From F23-D06 sp947167635 (GTDB taxonomy: Bacteria; Bacteroidota; Bacteroidia; Bacteroidales; WCHB1-69), in NCBI GenBank assembly GCA_947167635.1, contig CAMVIT010000007.1, positions 7,357-71,356 on the forward strand: a stretch of DNA of 64,000 nt, written 5' to 3'. The notes below the pieces were generated by a model that saw only the letters and a program-made list of their open reading frames with translations, ran no database searches and was not told the DNA's origin. Below, piece after piece: positions 15,587 through 24,670 of the stretch; position 1 is the stretch's first letter; each line of letters opens with the position of its first letter. A program made the position numbers and the translations under genes.

Positions 15587-16711
15587 ATGAAAATCATCAT
15601 TCTCGGAACAGCATACCCCTATCGTGGCGGACTGGCAGCCTTCAACGAACGGCTGGCCGGCGAGTTCCAAAAGCAAGGACACGAAGTGGAAACATATACT
15701 TTCACTTTGCAATATCCGAATTTCCTGTTTCCCGGCAAAACCCAATACAGCCCGGATCCCGCACCTGAAAATTTGACCATATATCGTAAAGTTAATTCCT
15801 GCAATCCGTTCAATTGGCTTAGTGTGGGCAAGGAGATCGCCAAAAAGAATGCCGACGCAGTGGTTTTTGCCTATTGGATGTCCTTTATGGCTCCCTGTAT
15901 GGGCACTATCGCCCGGCAAATACATCGCAACGGTCATACAAAAGTGCTGGCTTTGGTCCACAATATGATACCGCACGAGCCCAACATTCTCGACAAGTTC
16001 CTTCCACCCTATTTCGTGAAATCCATGGACGGGTTCATGGCCCTCTCTGAATCAGTGGTGCACGATATTGAACATTTTGACAAACGTAACCGCCCCAAAC
16101 GCTTCTCTCCACACCCTATCTATGATCATTACGGCGACCGGTTGCCTCGTGAGCAAGCTCTCTCTTTGCTGAATCTGGATCCGGACTTCCGTTATGTGCT
16201 GTTTTTCGGTTTTATCCGAGACTACAAAGGATTGGATCTGCTAATCGATGCTTTTGCGGATGAACGACTGAAACAATCCGATATCAAGTTGCTGGTAGCA
16301 GGAGAATTCTATGGGGATTCGTCACCTTATCTGCAGAAAATCCAAGACTTGCAGATCAACGACAAGGTAGTCTTGTTCAACGATTACATTCCCGACCACG
16401 AAGTCAACCGCTTCTTCAGTGCCGCCGACATTGTGGCACAACCCTACAAAACAGCTACCCAGAGCGGCGTCACACAAATCGCCTTCAATTTTGAAAAGCC
16501 GATGCTGGTGACCCGTGTGGGCGGTTTGCCGGAGATTGTCCCCGACGGCAAAATCGGCTATGTAGTGGAGCCCGACAGCAAACAGATAGCCGATGCCCTG
16601 TCTCGTTTCTTCCGTGAACAGAAACAGGAGGAATTTGAACACAATATTGTAGAAGAGAAGAAGAAGTACGCCTGGTCAACCTTTACCAGTGTCTTGTCTG
16701 AGCTGATTTAA
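15587..16711 (+). CDS. glycosyltransferase family 4
   Basis: About 374 residues from the ATG at 15587, chosen because the promoter box covers the earlier ATG at 15566. The N-terminal domain starts MKIIILGTAYPYRGGLAAFN, a GT-B nucleotide-sugar enzyme with the glycine-rich acceptor loop. The C-terminal domain has FFGFIRDYKGLD, LLVAGEFYG and PYKTATQSGVTQIAF, where the donor-binding Glu of classic GT4 is replaced by a Gln/Ser region, then EKPMLVTRVGGLPE. It is divergent from hipBST and convergent with the next gene, overlapping its 3' end by four bases. The sugar added is unknown; a role in surface glycan synthesis fits the many other glycan genes nearby. Confidence 0.85.
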   Translation: MKIIILGTAYPYRGGLAAFNERLAGEFQKQGHEVETYTFTLQYPNFLFPGKTQYSPDPAPENLTIYRKVNSCNPFNWLSVGKEIAKKNADAVVFAYWMSFMAPCMGTIARQIHRNGHTKVLALVHNMIPHEPNILDKFLPPYFVKSMDGFMALSESVVHDIEHFDKRNRPKRFSPHPIYDHYGDRLPREQALSLLNLDPDFRYVLFFGFIRDYKGLDLLIDAFADERLKQSDIKLLVAGEFYGDSSPYLQKIQDLQINDKVVLFNDYIPDHEVNRFFSAADIVAQPYKTATQSGVTQIAFNFEKPMLVTRVGGLPEIVPDGKIGYVVEPDSKQIADALSRFFREQKQEEFEHNIVEEKKKYAWSTFTSVLSELI

Positions 16712-17982
16712 TACCCGAACACCTTCTCCGCCTCTTTCATCTTCTCTCGCACGGGCACGTCAAACGGGCAGCGGGTCTCGCAGGCGCCACATCCGATGCA
16801 CTCGCCCGCGTGATGCTCCAGTTTCTTGTACGCGTCAGCCAGTTCATCCGTCACCTTGCCGGCCTGCTGCGCATCGGCGAGCAGTTTGTTAACCTTTGCG
16901 ATGTCGATGCCCACAGGACAGGGAGCACAGTGCTTGCAGTAGGTGCACTCGCCCTTCCCCGCATTCTCACAAGCTTGCGCAGTCGTGGCATTCAATGCGG
17001 CATTGTAGTCCTTCTCCGCATCGGTGGCCTTCAGATAGTGCAGGTACTCATCCAATTTGCCGGCGTTATCGGCACTGCAAAGGCTGACTGCGACACACGG
17101 TTTCGACAAGGCGTAGGCCACGCACTGGTCGCGGGTGAGCGCCTTCTTCAGCGGTGACTTCTCCGCATCCAACAGGCGGTCGCCACCACCATAAGCCTTC
17201 ATCACCGTGATGGCAATGTTGTGCTGGGTGCAGTAGTCATACAGTTCCACACGCACCGGGTCAATGCCGGGCAGCATATTGTCAAAGGTTTTGGGATCCC
17301 ACGGACTGTTTCCAGACTGCACACGGTCGAAGGCGGGGTTGAGACTGAACATGATGACCTCCACCAGTCCGCTCTTGGCGATGGCAAGGGCCACCTCGGC
17401 ATTATGACTGCTCACGCCAATATGCTTGATCTTGCCCTGCTTTTTCAGATCCTGCACATATCGCAGATAATCACTGCCTTGCACAGCCTCCCAATCTTCC
17501 ATCTTGTCGAAGATGTGCATCATGCCTATGTCGATATAGTCAGTATTGAGGCGTTTCAACAGGTCCTCGAAGCCCTTTTTGCACTTGTCCACTTCACGGG
17601 TGCGCTCATAGCTCTCGCCGTTCCACCAGCAGCCGATGTGGCCTTGGATGATCATCTCGTTGCGGCGGTCGCCAAGACCGTAGCCGATGTTGCTGCGCAC
17701 CTTGGGATTGGCATCATAGATGTCCATGTAGTTCATGCCGCGGTCGAGGGCAGCGGTGACCAGCTCACGGGAAGCAGCGGAGTCAATTTCCTCAAAACCA
17801 CCGCAACCAAGACCTATGACACCCACGCGCAGGCCGGTGCTGCCGAGAGTGCGGTACTCCATGTCGGGGTTTTCCACGAATTTGGTTTCAGACTTTTTGT
17901 TGCTGCAAGAGGCCAGCAACAGCATCGTGCAAAGGAAAGCGAAGCACGACAGCAGGATGGTGTGGATTTTTTTCATATTCAT
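16708..17982 (-). CDS. lipoprotein aldo/keto-reductase-fold protein with two 4Fe-4S clusters
   Basis: A 424-residue protein. The N-terminus has a lipoprotein signal with a lipobox LLASC (Cys 26, counted from the first Met), so it should be anchored outside the cytoplasm. An aldo/keto reductase barrel follows (MEYRTLGSTGLRVGVIGLGCGG), then two 4Fe-4S motifs: CTYCKHCAPCP (~345-355) and CIGCGACETRCP (~392-403). By eye the usual reductase Tyr and Lys are missing (IYDANP and IIQGHIG stand where the Tyr and Lys motifs are expected), so NADPH-dependent reduction is doubtful. It may be an electron-transfer or redox enzyme of the envelope. A start at the second ATG (17976) is also possible. It is convergent with the GT4 gene. 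Confidence 0.8.
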   Translation of the reverse strand: MNMKKIHTILLSCFAFLCTMLLLASCSNKKSETKFVENPDMEYRTLGSTGLRVGVIGLGCGGFEEIDSAASRELVTAALDRGMNYMDIYDANPKVRSNIGYGLGDRRNEMIIQGHIGCWWNGESYERTREVDKCKKGFEDLLKRLNTDYIDIGMMHIFDKMEDWEAVQGSDYLRYVQDLKKQGKIKHIGVSSHNAEVALAIAKSGLVEVIMFSLNPAFDRVQSGNSPWDPKTFDNMLPGIDPVRVELYDYCTQHNIAITVMKAYGGGDRLLDAEKSPLKKALTRDQCVAYALSKPCVAVSLCSADNAGKLDEYLHYLKATDAEKDYNAALNATTAQACENAGKGECTYCKHCAPCPVGIDIAKVNKLLADAQQAGKVTDELADAYKKLEHHAGECIGCGACETRCPFDVPVREKMKEAEKVFGY

Positions 17983-18029
17983 TGTTTTTATAATTTTGAT
18001 AATCAGTAGAGAACTATGTATTACACTGT

Positions 18030-19100
18030 TCAGACCGACGGTGTGATAAACACCCGCCAGGAGCCATCGGCATCTTTCTCGATATAGTTTCTTTCTTGCA
18101 TTTTTTGCAGCATCTTTTGAATTGCAGAGCGATTTATACCCACTTCTTCTTGTAGGTAGGCAAATGTTGCTTTAGGTTCAACTTGCAGTTCGCGGAGAAT
18201 TTTAGCATAGCTCGACGTCCTGAACACTACGCGCTCCCCATCATACCACCAGATATTTTCATCCTTCTCCGTGATAAACAGCACATCATTTTCCAGCTCT
18301 TGGGCAGTTAAATTCTCCATGTGCTTATGGAAGGGCCGTATGTCTTTCAGGGATGCATGTGCCCCGTCATACGGAACTGCACCTACAATCAGGTCAGCTT
18401 GATGTAAGGCTTCCAAATAATCTTTCTTCAATCTGCTTCGCACGACAATCATAGGATAGTCATGACGGGAAAGAATAAAGTTAAACATCAATCGTGCAAT
18501 ACGGCCATTGCCGTCCTCAAAGGGGTGAATGCGAATGTATCGGTAATGGAACAGGGTGGCCAACTCCACAGGCGAGAGTTTTCCCTCAGACTCGGCTTGA
18601 TTGTACCAATCCACAAGGTCGGTCATTAAAGAGGGCGTCTCTTCGGGAGAAGCATATTCAAAACGGTCGCCATAGCGAGTGATTACACTGTTGGGACGAG
18701 TCTTGTATTGCCCTGCATGAATGATATAGCTGGTCTGCACTCCGCCAGGCAAATTGCGGTAAACCGTATAATCCTCACGAAGTAATGTTTGATGAAGTGT
18801 TCTTATAAAACTCTGTGTCAAAGGATGTTTGTTTTCCGTAGCCTCAGCAATCATCATCTTCAGTCCAACATTACTTGCCTTCATTTCCTCATAGTCGTGA
18901 AAGTCAGCCGCACCTGCCACTTTGCCAAACAAGAGCAGCAATTCTGTCTGGCCGTATGTTAAAGTGTTGCCTTCAATATGGTTGGAATTATAGTTGAAAT
19001 CAACTGTGAACCGACGGCTCAACCTTTTTTGGTCATTTTCTGACAATGGCTGAATTGTTCGCCAATTCTCTAATGCTGTTTGCAATCTTTTGTTTTTCAT
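18030..19100 (-). CDS. Fic domain AMPylase-type protein with C-terminal winged helix
   Basis: A 356-residue Fic protein. The catalytic motif HPFEDGNGRIAR (192-203) is intact. The N-terminal inhibitory helix motif SNHIEGN (39-45) fits (S/T)xxxE(G/N), so this is the self-inhibited class in which a Glu blocks ATP. The C-terminal ~70 residues look like a winged-helix DNA-binding domain (ATFAYLQEEVGINRSAIQKML). Fic proteins usually transfer AMP to a target protein; the target here is not known. A 26-base perfect palindrome lies 17 bases before the start codon, next to the expected transcription start, so the protein may repress its own gene. Confidence 0.88.
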   Translation of the reverse strand: MKNKRLQTALENWRTIQPLSENDQKRLSRRFTVDFNYNSNHIEGNTLTYGQTELLLLFGKVAGAADFHDYEEMKASNVGLKMMIAEATENKHPLTQSFIRTLHQTLLREDYTVYRNLPGGVQTSYIIHAGQYKTRPNSVITRYGDRFEYASPEETPSLMTDLVDWYNQAESEGKLSPVELATLFHYRYIRIHPFEDGNGRIARLMFNFILSRHDYPMIVVRSRLKKDYLEALHQADLIVGAVPYDGAHASLKDIRPFHKHMENLTAQELENDVLFITEKDENIWWYDGERVVFRTSSYAKILRELQVEPKATFAYLQEEVGINRSAIQKMLQKMQERNYIEKDADGSWRVFITPSV

Positions 19101-19116
19101 AATAATATACCACTAA

Positions 19117-19142
19117 AATCGGTGGTAACATTACCACCGATT
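19117..19142. promoter_or_regulatory. 26-base palindromic operator of the Fic gene
   Basis: AATCGGTGGTAA-CA-TTACCACCGATT is a perfect inverted repeat with 12-base arms. It lies between the -7 box and the start codon. Further copies of the core flank it: TACCAC at 19109-19114, CGGTGGC at 19143-19149 and GGTGGTA at 19179-19185. Confidence 0.75.
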
Positions 19143-19148
19143 CGGTGG

Positions 19149-19156
19149 CAAAAATA
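19149..19156 (-). promoter_or_regulatory. -7 box of the Fic gene
   Basis: TATTTTTG on the minus strand. Transcription should start at the edge of the palindrome, about 40 bases before the ATG. Confidence 0.55.
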
Positions 19157-19200
19157 ACATTTTTATTTGAATAGAAAAGGTGGTATTGAAAAAAATTTTA

Positions 19201-19633
19201 TGGTTAGTCTTTGGTCGGGTCGTATGAAAACGATGTCCCGGTAGGGACAAAAGCTCGGTAGAAATGGGGTGCGTGCGCGGGGAAATCGCGGCGCGGGAGA
19301 ATGTTGAGACGAGGGTGTGCGTTGCTCGCCGCGAAACGGGAGTAGTGTTCGACGAGCCTGCGTGAGGGATTGCAGTGGAAATGATTTTGGTGAGAATGCG
19401 CTCCCTGGCGAGACCGAGGTTCCGCTTGACGCTTCGCGTCTCGCGGAATGATGGTGGGTTCTAAGCCAAAATCATTGGAACGGAAAGCCCGACGGCGCGG
19501 CGGCATTTGATGGCGTGTGCGAATGTAACGTGACTCCTGCCGCCGCGCCGGCACGCCCAAATAAAAAAAGTGATGCAGAACCCCTGATTTGTCCCATCAG
19601 GTATATTATTCCCAAAAATATTCAGATCTGTTA
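19201..19633. other. GC-rich non-coding element with nested inverted repeats
   Basis: There is no convincing gene here. The stretch differs in composition from its surroundings and holds several perfect inverted repeats: TGTCCC-GGTA-GGGACA (19234-19249); TCGCGGCG/CGCCGCGA (19286-19293 and 19327-19334); AATGATTTTGG/CCAAAATCATT (19380-19390 and 19466-19476) enclosing a hairpin TTCCGC..ACGC..GCGT..GCGGAA (19420-19448); and GGCGCGGCGGCA/TGCCGCCGCGCC (19494-19505 and 19538-19549). It could be a dispersed repeat, a mobile-element relic or a structured RNA. Short frames on either strand read as low-complexity Arg/His-rich peptides and were not called. Confidence 0.5.
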
Positions 19634-22612
19634 TTACCGTTTCACCACCACGCGGCGGGCAAACACCGGCACACCGTCTTTCTCGCCCACCAGCACATAG
19701 GCGCCTTCTTCCAACTGGCGCAGTGAAAGTCGCCACTCGTCCCTCCTGCCCTTCCAAGTACAACACAAACGCCCCTCCATGTTATAGAGTTGCAGCTGAT
19801 CACAAGAGATGCCAGTCACATAAAGAACATCCGTGGCGGGGTTGGGATAACATGAGACAGCAGCAAGACCGTATGTCTCAACGCCATAACCTTGGGTATA
19901 AATCCATATTGAGTCAGAACTTTGGCAGGGGGAATTGTCCATGGTAGCCGTAACCGTATAGGTGGTCGGCACCGTTGGACAAACCACAATCTGAGCTGCC
20001 GTCTCTCCCGTGCTCCATTGGAAGTGGTCCGCTCCGGAAGCCGTCAGTGTTGCGCTGTCGGGATAATGCAAATTGGTACTTGAGGCCGTCAACAGGAGCT
20101 CCGGATGAGGATGCACGATCAAATGCAGCGTCACCACACTGTCGCAGCCCAGACTGCTGGCAAAAGTCAGTGGATAGTCGCCAGAAGCGCTATATTCGAG
20201 GCCGTTCCAAGTGTATGAATCGCAGGTCTCAGCAGTAAATTCAAACTCGGAAGCTGGAATGACCGAAAGCTGCAGGACGGTGAGCGTGTCGTTGGCATAA
20301 TAGAAATAGCTGCCAGGGTCCGAGACATGCTGTCCGTGAAAGTGGAACGTATCCCCGCTGCAGATTTGAGCAGTGATGGTGTCCACATGAGCCACCACTT
20401 GCACCACAACATCAGTTGTCACTTCAGCGGCAGCACCATCGGCATAGACAGCGGCAATGCGGTAGGTGTAGGAACCCGACTGCGTCACAATATCGTCATA
20501 GTAGTTGTTGGAGGTGGTGTCTAACAGGATGCTGTCCCTGCTGATTCGGTAATGGTCCAACGTTGGTGGAACCGAATGGAATTGGGCCTGCAAGGAGAAA
20601 TTCCTGCCCACATTGTAAAAGCTCCAGGAGGTGCTGCCGGAAGCATAATGCCGACACGCCACATCCCCCTTCTCCGGCATATAACCGGCCGTGTTGCCCA
20701 TGGGGATGGCATAGGATCCCCCCGGGGCTTCCAGATAAATTCCGTACCACAGTTCCTCGCCAAGCACTATGGGCACGGGAGTCTGTAACGGCACCGAATT
20801 CCACGCTCCTGCATTCAGCTGGCTCAGATTCAGCGGCTGTTCCACCACCAGAGTGCCCGGTTGGATAGTCTGGCCGTCATAACTTCCTCCCTGATAAACC
20901 ACCAGTTTGCAGGCAGTCACGGCAGACCGGAGATAGAAGCTGATGTGTGTCAGGCAGGCCGGATAGTAGGCCACCTGGTCGGTGTCAGACATCCGGTACA
21001 GGATGGTGCGGGCATAGTTGCTGCCATACCCATAATTGGTGGCATGGCTGGTCTCGCCGTGTGCGAAGGTCTGCAGGTTTTGGTCAGGCGGACTCCAGGT
21101 CAAGTGCACGACAGGCTCCCCATAGGTCGCACCAAGGTTCTGCGGAGCTCCGTGTTCAAGAGGTATCGACTCTCCTGTCAGGGGGATGACGGTCGTCAGG
21201 GTGTCGTAGGTGAGCGTCAATGTTCCGTGATGGCTTGCAAGCATCGTATCAGCCGACTGATAACGCACATACAGCACTTGGTTGCCGGAAGCCATGAGCA
21301 CTGTATCCGCAAAGGGGCTTGTCCCGTCGCTGATGGAAAAGTTCCCGGATGCCACAGCCAGCACATGCTGTCCCCCGTTTTTGCTAAGAACGCGAACCGT
21401 GGCCGTGTCCGCGCGGCCGTTCAGACTGTATAGGGTGAGCTGCCGGGATGTCACTCTCATCAACGGCCGGTCAGTATAGATGTTGATAACCGCCCCCTGA
21501 GAGGTGTTGTATTCATGTGAGCCCGGGGTCAAGTCCGACAGCAGGAAAAAGCCGTTGTTGGAGCCGCTCCAGCCCCAGTTGAAGTGAAAATAGTCATCGC
21601 TGTCGTAGCCGTCGCAGACGAAGGCATGGGCACCCGCATCGCCTTGGCCCCGATACAAAACCGGACGCAGATTGTTCAGCTGCCCTTTGATCAAGTTCTT
21701 CCAATTGGCAGTGGAATAGTTGCTTTTAGACTTGTAAGAAGGATTGGAAGTGTATCCGAAATAGGTGGCAAGGGCGCTTGGACTATGGCTGACAGAGGCA
21801 CTGCTGCCATCGTTACCATAGTCCATCTCCACAGACACGCCGCAATGATAGATGAGTTGTGCCACCTGCTGCACCTGGGAAGAGGGTGTGGAGGAGGTCA
21901 GCTTGTCGGGCATCTGTGCGTAGTTGTAGGTGGTGGCGCCAAAAACGGCCGACTCGGTACCGTAGTCACTAACATAGCTATGGCTTCCTATGCCTTGTGA
22001 CGGATACTCCCAATAACGGATTACCTGCGCCATAGCCGTGGCCACACAACCAGCGTATGCATGACCGTTGGGACCATCCGAATCCGATGGGCAAAGGTCG
22101 TTGTAATAACCATTCTGATCCCAGCGAGTTGACAGCAGTGGGGGCACCACAACTTCGTTGCGAACCGTCTGAGGGTGCTGTTCTATAATCTGCCGCCACA
22201 AGGGGTGTGCTTCGCCAGAAATGTCAGACGTGTTTTGCAGATAGTCTGCAATCTCGGCAGCATAATCATCCAAAAAATCCGCCATAGCCGGATGCACCCG
22301 TTCCAAATCGAAAGATCCTTCGGTAGAATAGGCAATGACGGGCGTAACACGACTGTCGGCTGAAACTATCACATAACCGCCACCCATATTATAGACAAAG
22401 AAAACCGGCAGCGTGCTGGAGGAACCCGCAACTGGCATGTTGTAAGTATATATCTTTTCAGGAAAGAGACCAGCCACGTCCGATTGCGTTTTCCAGTGGT
22501 AAAAACGTGTTGCCACCTGTTTGGCTGTAGTACTGTCAACCGGACTCGCCCATAAGGTGGAGAGTGCGACAAGCAGCCAACTTGACAATATGAAAGTTTT
22601 GATGTTTTTCAA
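19634..22612 (-). CDS. C10 family cysteine peptidase with T9SS type A sorting domain
   Basis: A 992-residue secreted protease of the streptopain (SpeB)/PrtT family. A signal peptide (ends ..LSTLWA) leads into an inhibitory Spi-like prodomain (~25-150, with GGGYVIVSADSRV). The catalytic Cys189 lies in YAGCVATAMAQ and His329 in GAHAFVCDGY, followed by the YFHFNWGWSGSNNGFF block. Beyond ~380 come beta-sandwich and fibronectin-like regions, CDSYTWNG and GCDSVVTLHL modules, and a C-terminal type A T9SS domain (CYPNPATDVLYV, LQLYNMEGR, LEEGAYVL). It should be exported, cleaved and attached by the PorU/PorV machinery encoded ~30 kb away. All catalytic residues are present. It stands alone with its own promoter. 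Confidence 0.9.
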   Translation of the reverse strand: MKNIKTFILSSWLLVALSTLWASPVDSTTAKQVATRFYHWKTQSDVAGLFPEKIYTYNMPVAGSSSTLPVFFVYNMGGGYVIVSADSRVTPVIAYSTEGSFDLERVHPAMADFLDDYAAEIADYLQNTSDISGEAHPLWRQIIEQHPQTVRNEVVVPPLLSTRWDQNGYYNDLCPSDSDGPNGHAYAGCVATAMAQVIRYWEYPSQGIGSHSYVSDYGTESAVFGATTYNYAQMPDKLTSSTPSSQVQQVAQLIYHCGVSVEMDYGNDGSSASVSHSPSALATYFGYTSNPSYKSKSNYSTANWKNLIKGQLNNLRPVLYRGQGDAGAHAFVCDGYDSDDYFHFNWGWSGSNNGFFLLSDLTPGSHEYNTSQGAVINIYTDRPLMRVTSRQLTLYSLNGRADTATVRVLSKNGGQHVLAVASGNFSISDGTSPFADTVLMASGNQVLYVRYQSADTMLASHHGTLTLTYDTLTTVIPLTGESIPLEHGAPQNLGATYGEPVVHLTWSPPDQNLQTFAHGETSHATNYGYGSNYARTILYRMSDTDQVAYYPACLTHISFYLRSAVTACKLVVYQGGSYDGQTIQPGTLVVEQPLNLSQLNAGAWNSVPLQTPVPIVLGEELWYGIYLEAPGGSYAIPMGNTAGYMPEKGDVACRHYASGSTSWSFYNVGRNFSLQAQFHSVPPTLDHYRISRDSILLDTTSNNYYDDIVTQSGSYTYRIAAVYADGAAAEVTTDVVVQVVAHVDTITAQICSGDTFHFHGQHVSDPGSYFYYANDTLTVLQLSVIPASEFEFTAETCDSYTWNGLEYSASGDYPLTFASSLGCDSVVTLHLIVHPHPELLLTASSTNLHYPDSATLTASGADHFQWSTGETAAQIVVCPTVPTTYTVTATMDNSPCQSSDSIWIYTQGYGVETYGLAAVSCYPNPATDVLYVTGISCDQLQLYNMEGRLCCTWKGRRDEWRLSLRQLEEGAYVLVGEKDGVPVFARRVVVKR

Positions 22613-22631
22613 CCTTTATCAATTAAGGGTG

Positions 22632-22639
22632 CAAAAATA
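22632..22639 (-). promoter_or_regulatory. -7 box of the C10 peptidase gene
   Basis: TATTTTTG on the minus strand, 19 bases before the ATG at 22612. Confidence 0.6.
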
Positions 22640-22769
22640 AAGAAAAAAACAGTGTTACAGTGTTGTCCGCCAAAAAACAATCCAGACGGAAAACATCTGT
22701 CCGGCAGGGACGGCCGGTGAAGTTTGCGATGCGACAATGGGCTTGCGGGGGCGTGCCCGGACAGACCTC

Positions 22770-23702
22770 CTACAGTATCCCCTTGAAATACTCTATCGTC
22801 TTCATCAGCCCCTCCTGCAATTCCACGGTAGGTTCCCAATTCAGGACAGCCTTGGCCCTGTCGATGACGGGCTGGCGTTGCTGCGGGTCGTCGGATGCGG
22901 CGGGTTTATAGACAATCTTGGATTTGCTGCCGCACAATTCAACAACCAGCTCCGCCAACTGTTTGATGGTAAACTCTTTGGGATTTCCCAAGTTAATAGG
23001 TCCGATGATGTCGTCATCAGTATCCATCATGGCGACAAGACCATTGACAAGGTCGTCGCAGTAACAGAAACTGCGGGTTTGCTCGCCCGTGCCGTAAATG
23101 GTGATGTCCTCGCCGCGCAGAGCCTGCACGATGAAGTTGGAGACCACTCGCCCGTCATTCACATACATGCGGGGACCGTAGGTATTGAAGATGCGCACCA
23201 CCTTGATGCGCACGTCATTCTGCCGGTGATAGTCGAAAAAGAGCGTCTCCGCACAACGCTTGCCCTCGTCATAGCACGAGCGCACACCGATAGGATTCAC
23301 ATTGCCCCAATACTCCTCAGGCTGCGGATGCACAAAAGGATCGCCATAGACCTCGCTGGTAGAAGCCTGTAAAATCTTAACTTTCAAACGCTTGGCTAAA
23401 CCCAACATGTTTATGGCCCCCATCACGGAAGTTTTCACCGTCTTGATGGGATTGTATTGGTAATGTATAGGCGAGGCAGGGCAGGCGAGATTGTAGATCT
23501 CATCCACCTCCACAAAGAAGGGGAAAGTCACATCGTGCCGAATGACTTCAAAATAAGGGTTTCTCATCAAATGGATGATATTGTCTTTGTTGCCCGTGAA
23601 ATAGTTGTCAAGGCAAATCACTTCGTGTCCGTCTTTGAGCAGCCGCTCGCAGAGGTGAGACCCCAAGAATCCGGCGCCGCCGGTGACAAGAATCTTCTTC
23701 AT
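22770..23702 (-). CDS. uxs: UDP-glucuronic acid decarboxylase (UDP-xylose synthase type)
   Basis: A 310-residue extended short-chain dehydrogenase. The Rossmann motif TGGAGFLGSHLCERLL is at residues 7-22, the catalytic Ser lies in STSEVYGDP and the YxxxK in CYDEGKRCAE. IYNLACPASPIHYQ and NPIKTVKTS are hallmarks of the UXS branch. It converts UDP-glucuronate to UDP-xylose with bound NAD+, supplying a nucleotide sugar for surface glycans. The ATG at 23702 was chosen over 23807 because the family begins MKKILVTGG and a promoter box lies between the two. Confidence 0.9.
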   Translation of the reverse strand: MKKILVTGGAGFLGSHLCERLLKDGHEVICLDNYFTGNKDNIIHLMRNPYFEVIRHDVTFPFFVEVDEIYNLACPASPIHYQYNPIKTVKTSVMGAINMLGLAKRLKVKILQASTSEVYGDPFVHPQPEEYWGNVNPIGVRSCYDEGKRCAETLFFDYHRQNDVRIKVVRIFNTYGPRMYVNDGRVVSNFIVQALRGEDITIYGTGEQTRSFCYCDDLVNGLVAMMDTDDDIIGPINLGNPKEFTIKQLAELVVELCGSKSKIVYKPAASDDPQQRQPVIDRAKAVLNWEPTVELQEGLMKTIEYFKGIL

Positions 23703-23726
23703 ATATCGCAATTGTTTATAGAGGTG

Positions 23727-23734
23727 CAAAAATA
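23727..23734 (-). promoter_or_regulatory. -7 box of the uxs gene
   Basis: TATTTTTG on the minus strand, 24 bases before the ATG at 23702. Confidence 0.6.
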
Positions 23735-23812
23735 GTAAAAAAGGTGCTGAACAAGGTCCCTGTTCTGATGAATCATAAAAATATCGCCATTGTTTCAAAC
23801 ACCCCATATCAA

Positions 23813-24670
23813 TCAGGTTCTGGCCATCATTCCCATCATCTTGTACACCAACGAGGCGGCGAGCACATCACTGGCAACATTACCCGCAATGGGGCACAAC
23901 TCCACCACGTCGAAGCCAACCACACGTTTAACACGGAACACCCGCTCAAGAACGGCCAGTGTGGGATACCACTGCAGTCCGCCAGGCAGCGGTGTGCCAG
24001 TGGCAGGCAGAATCGAGGGGTCGAAGCCGTCAAGATCGAATGAGATATAGACATTGTCGGTGAGGCGGTCAAGCAGCTTTTCCACCCAGTCCGTTCGTCC
24101 CACAATGTCGTGGGCGTAGAAGACATTCTCGGGCACAACGTGGCACTGTTCCTCTTCGCAGACATTACGGATTCCGACCTGCACCACACGCGCATACTCT
24201 TGGGCGCGACGCATCACACAGGCATGGTTGTAGGGCGAGCCATGATACGCATCGCGCAAATCCGCGTGCGCATCGAATTGCAGCACTGTCAGATCGGGGA
24301 AGCACTCGCTCATGGCACGAATAGCCCCCGTGGAAACGGAGTGTTCGCCGCCCAGAAGGGCAACCTGCTTACCCATTTCCAGAAAGTGGCGTACCCGTTC
24401 ATAGACAGACTGCACCATCGCCTCCGGCGTGGACAGATCGTACTCGTAATGGTCGGTATAAATGCCATCGCGATAGGTCTCGGTGCCGTACTGCACATCG
24501 AAGAGTTCAAGGCTGTCGGAAGCATCAAGAATGGCCTGCGGCCCCTTGTCGGCTCCCTTGACGAAGGTGCTGGTGCCATCGTAGGGCACGCTCAGGAGGA
24601 CATGGCGGGCCTGTTCCAGCTGCAGGAACTCGTCATCCATGTCAAGAAAATGGTCCATGTGTTTTATCAT
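23813..24670 (-). CDS. speB: agmatinase (ureohydrolase family)
   Basis: A 285-residue manganese enzyme with every ureohydrolase metal motif: GGEHSVS, DAHADLRD and SFDLDGFDPSILP, plus the substrate-side GTPLPGGL. Family members split agmatine into putrescine and urea, or act on related guanidino compounds. Lack of the arginase-specific loop cannot be judged by eye, so agmatinase is the likely but not certain substrate class. Its start overlaps the stop of uvrA by four bases (ATGA), so it is co-translated with the repair gene. A start at the fifth codon (MDHFLDMDD) is also possible. Confidence 0.87.
   Translation of the reverse strand: MIKHMDHFLDMDDEFLQLEQARHVLLSVPYDGTSTFVKGADKGPQAILDASDSLELFDVQYGTETYRDGIYTDHYEYDLSTPEAMVQSVYERVRHFLEMGKQVALLGGEHSVSTGAIRAMSECFPDLTVLQFDAHADLRDAYHGSPYNHACVMRRAQEYARVVQVGIRNVCEEEQCHVVPENVFYAHDIVGRTDWVEKLLDRLTDNVYISFDLDGFDPSILPATGTPLPGGLQWYPTLAVLERVFRVKRVVGFDVVELCPIAGNVASDVLAASLVYKMMGMMART

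Noticed and set aside
19204..19560. 118-residue minus-strand frame
   Set aside because: It reads as an Arg/His-rich low-complexity peptide across several inverted repeats; more likely a structured non-coding element.
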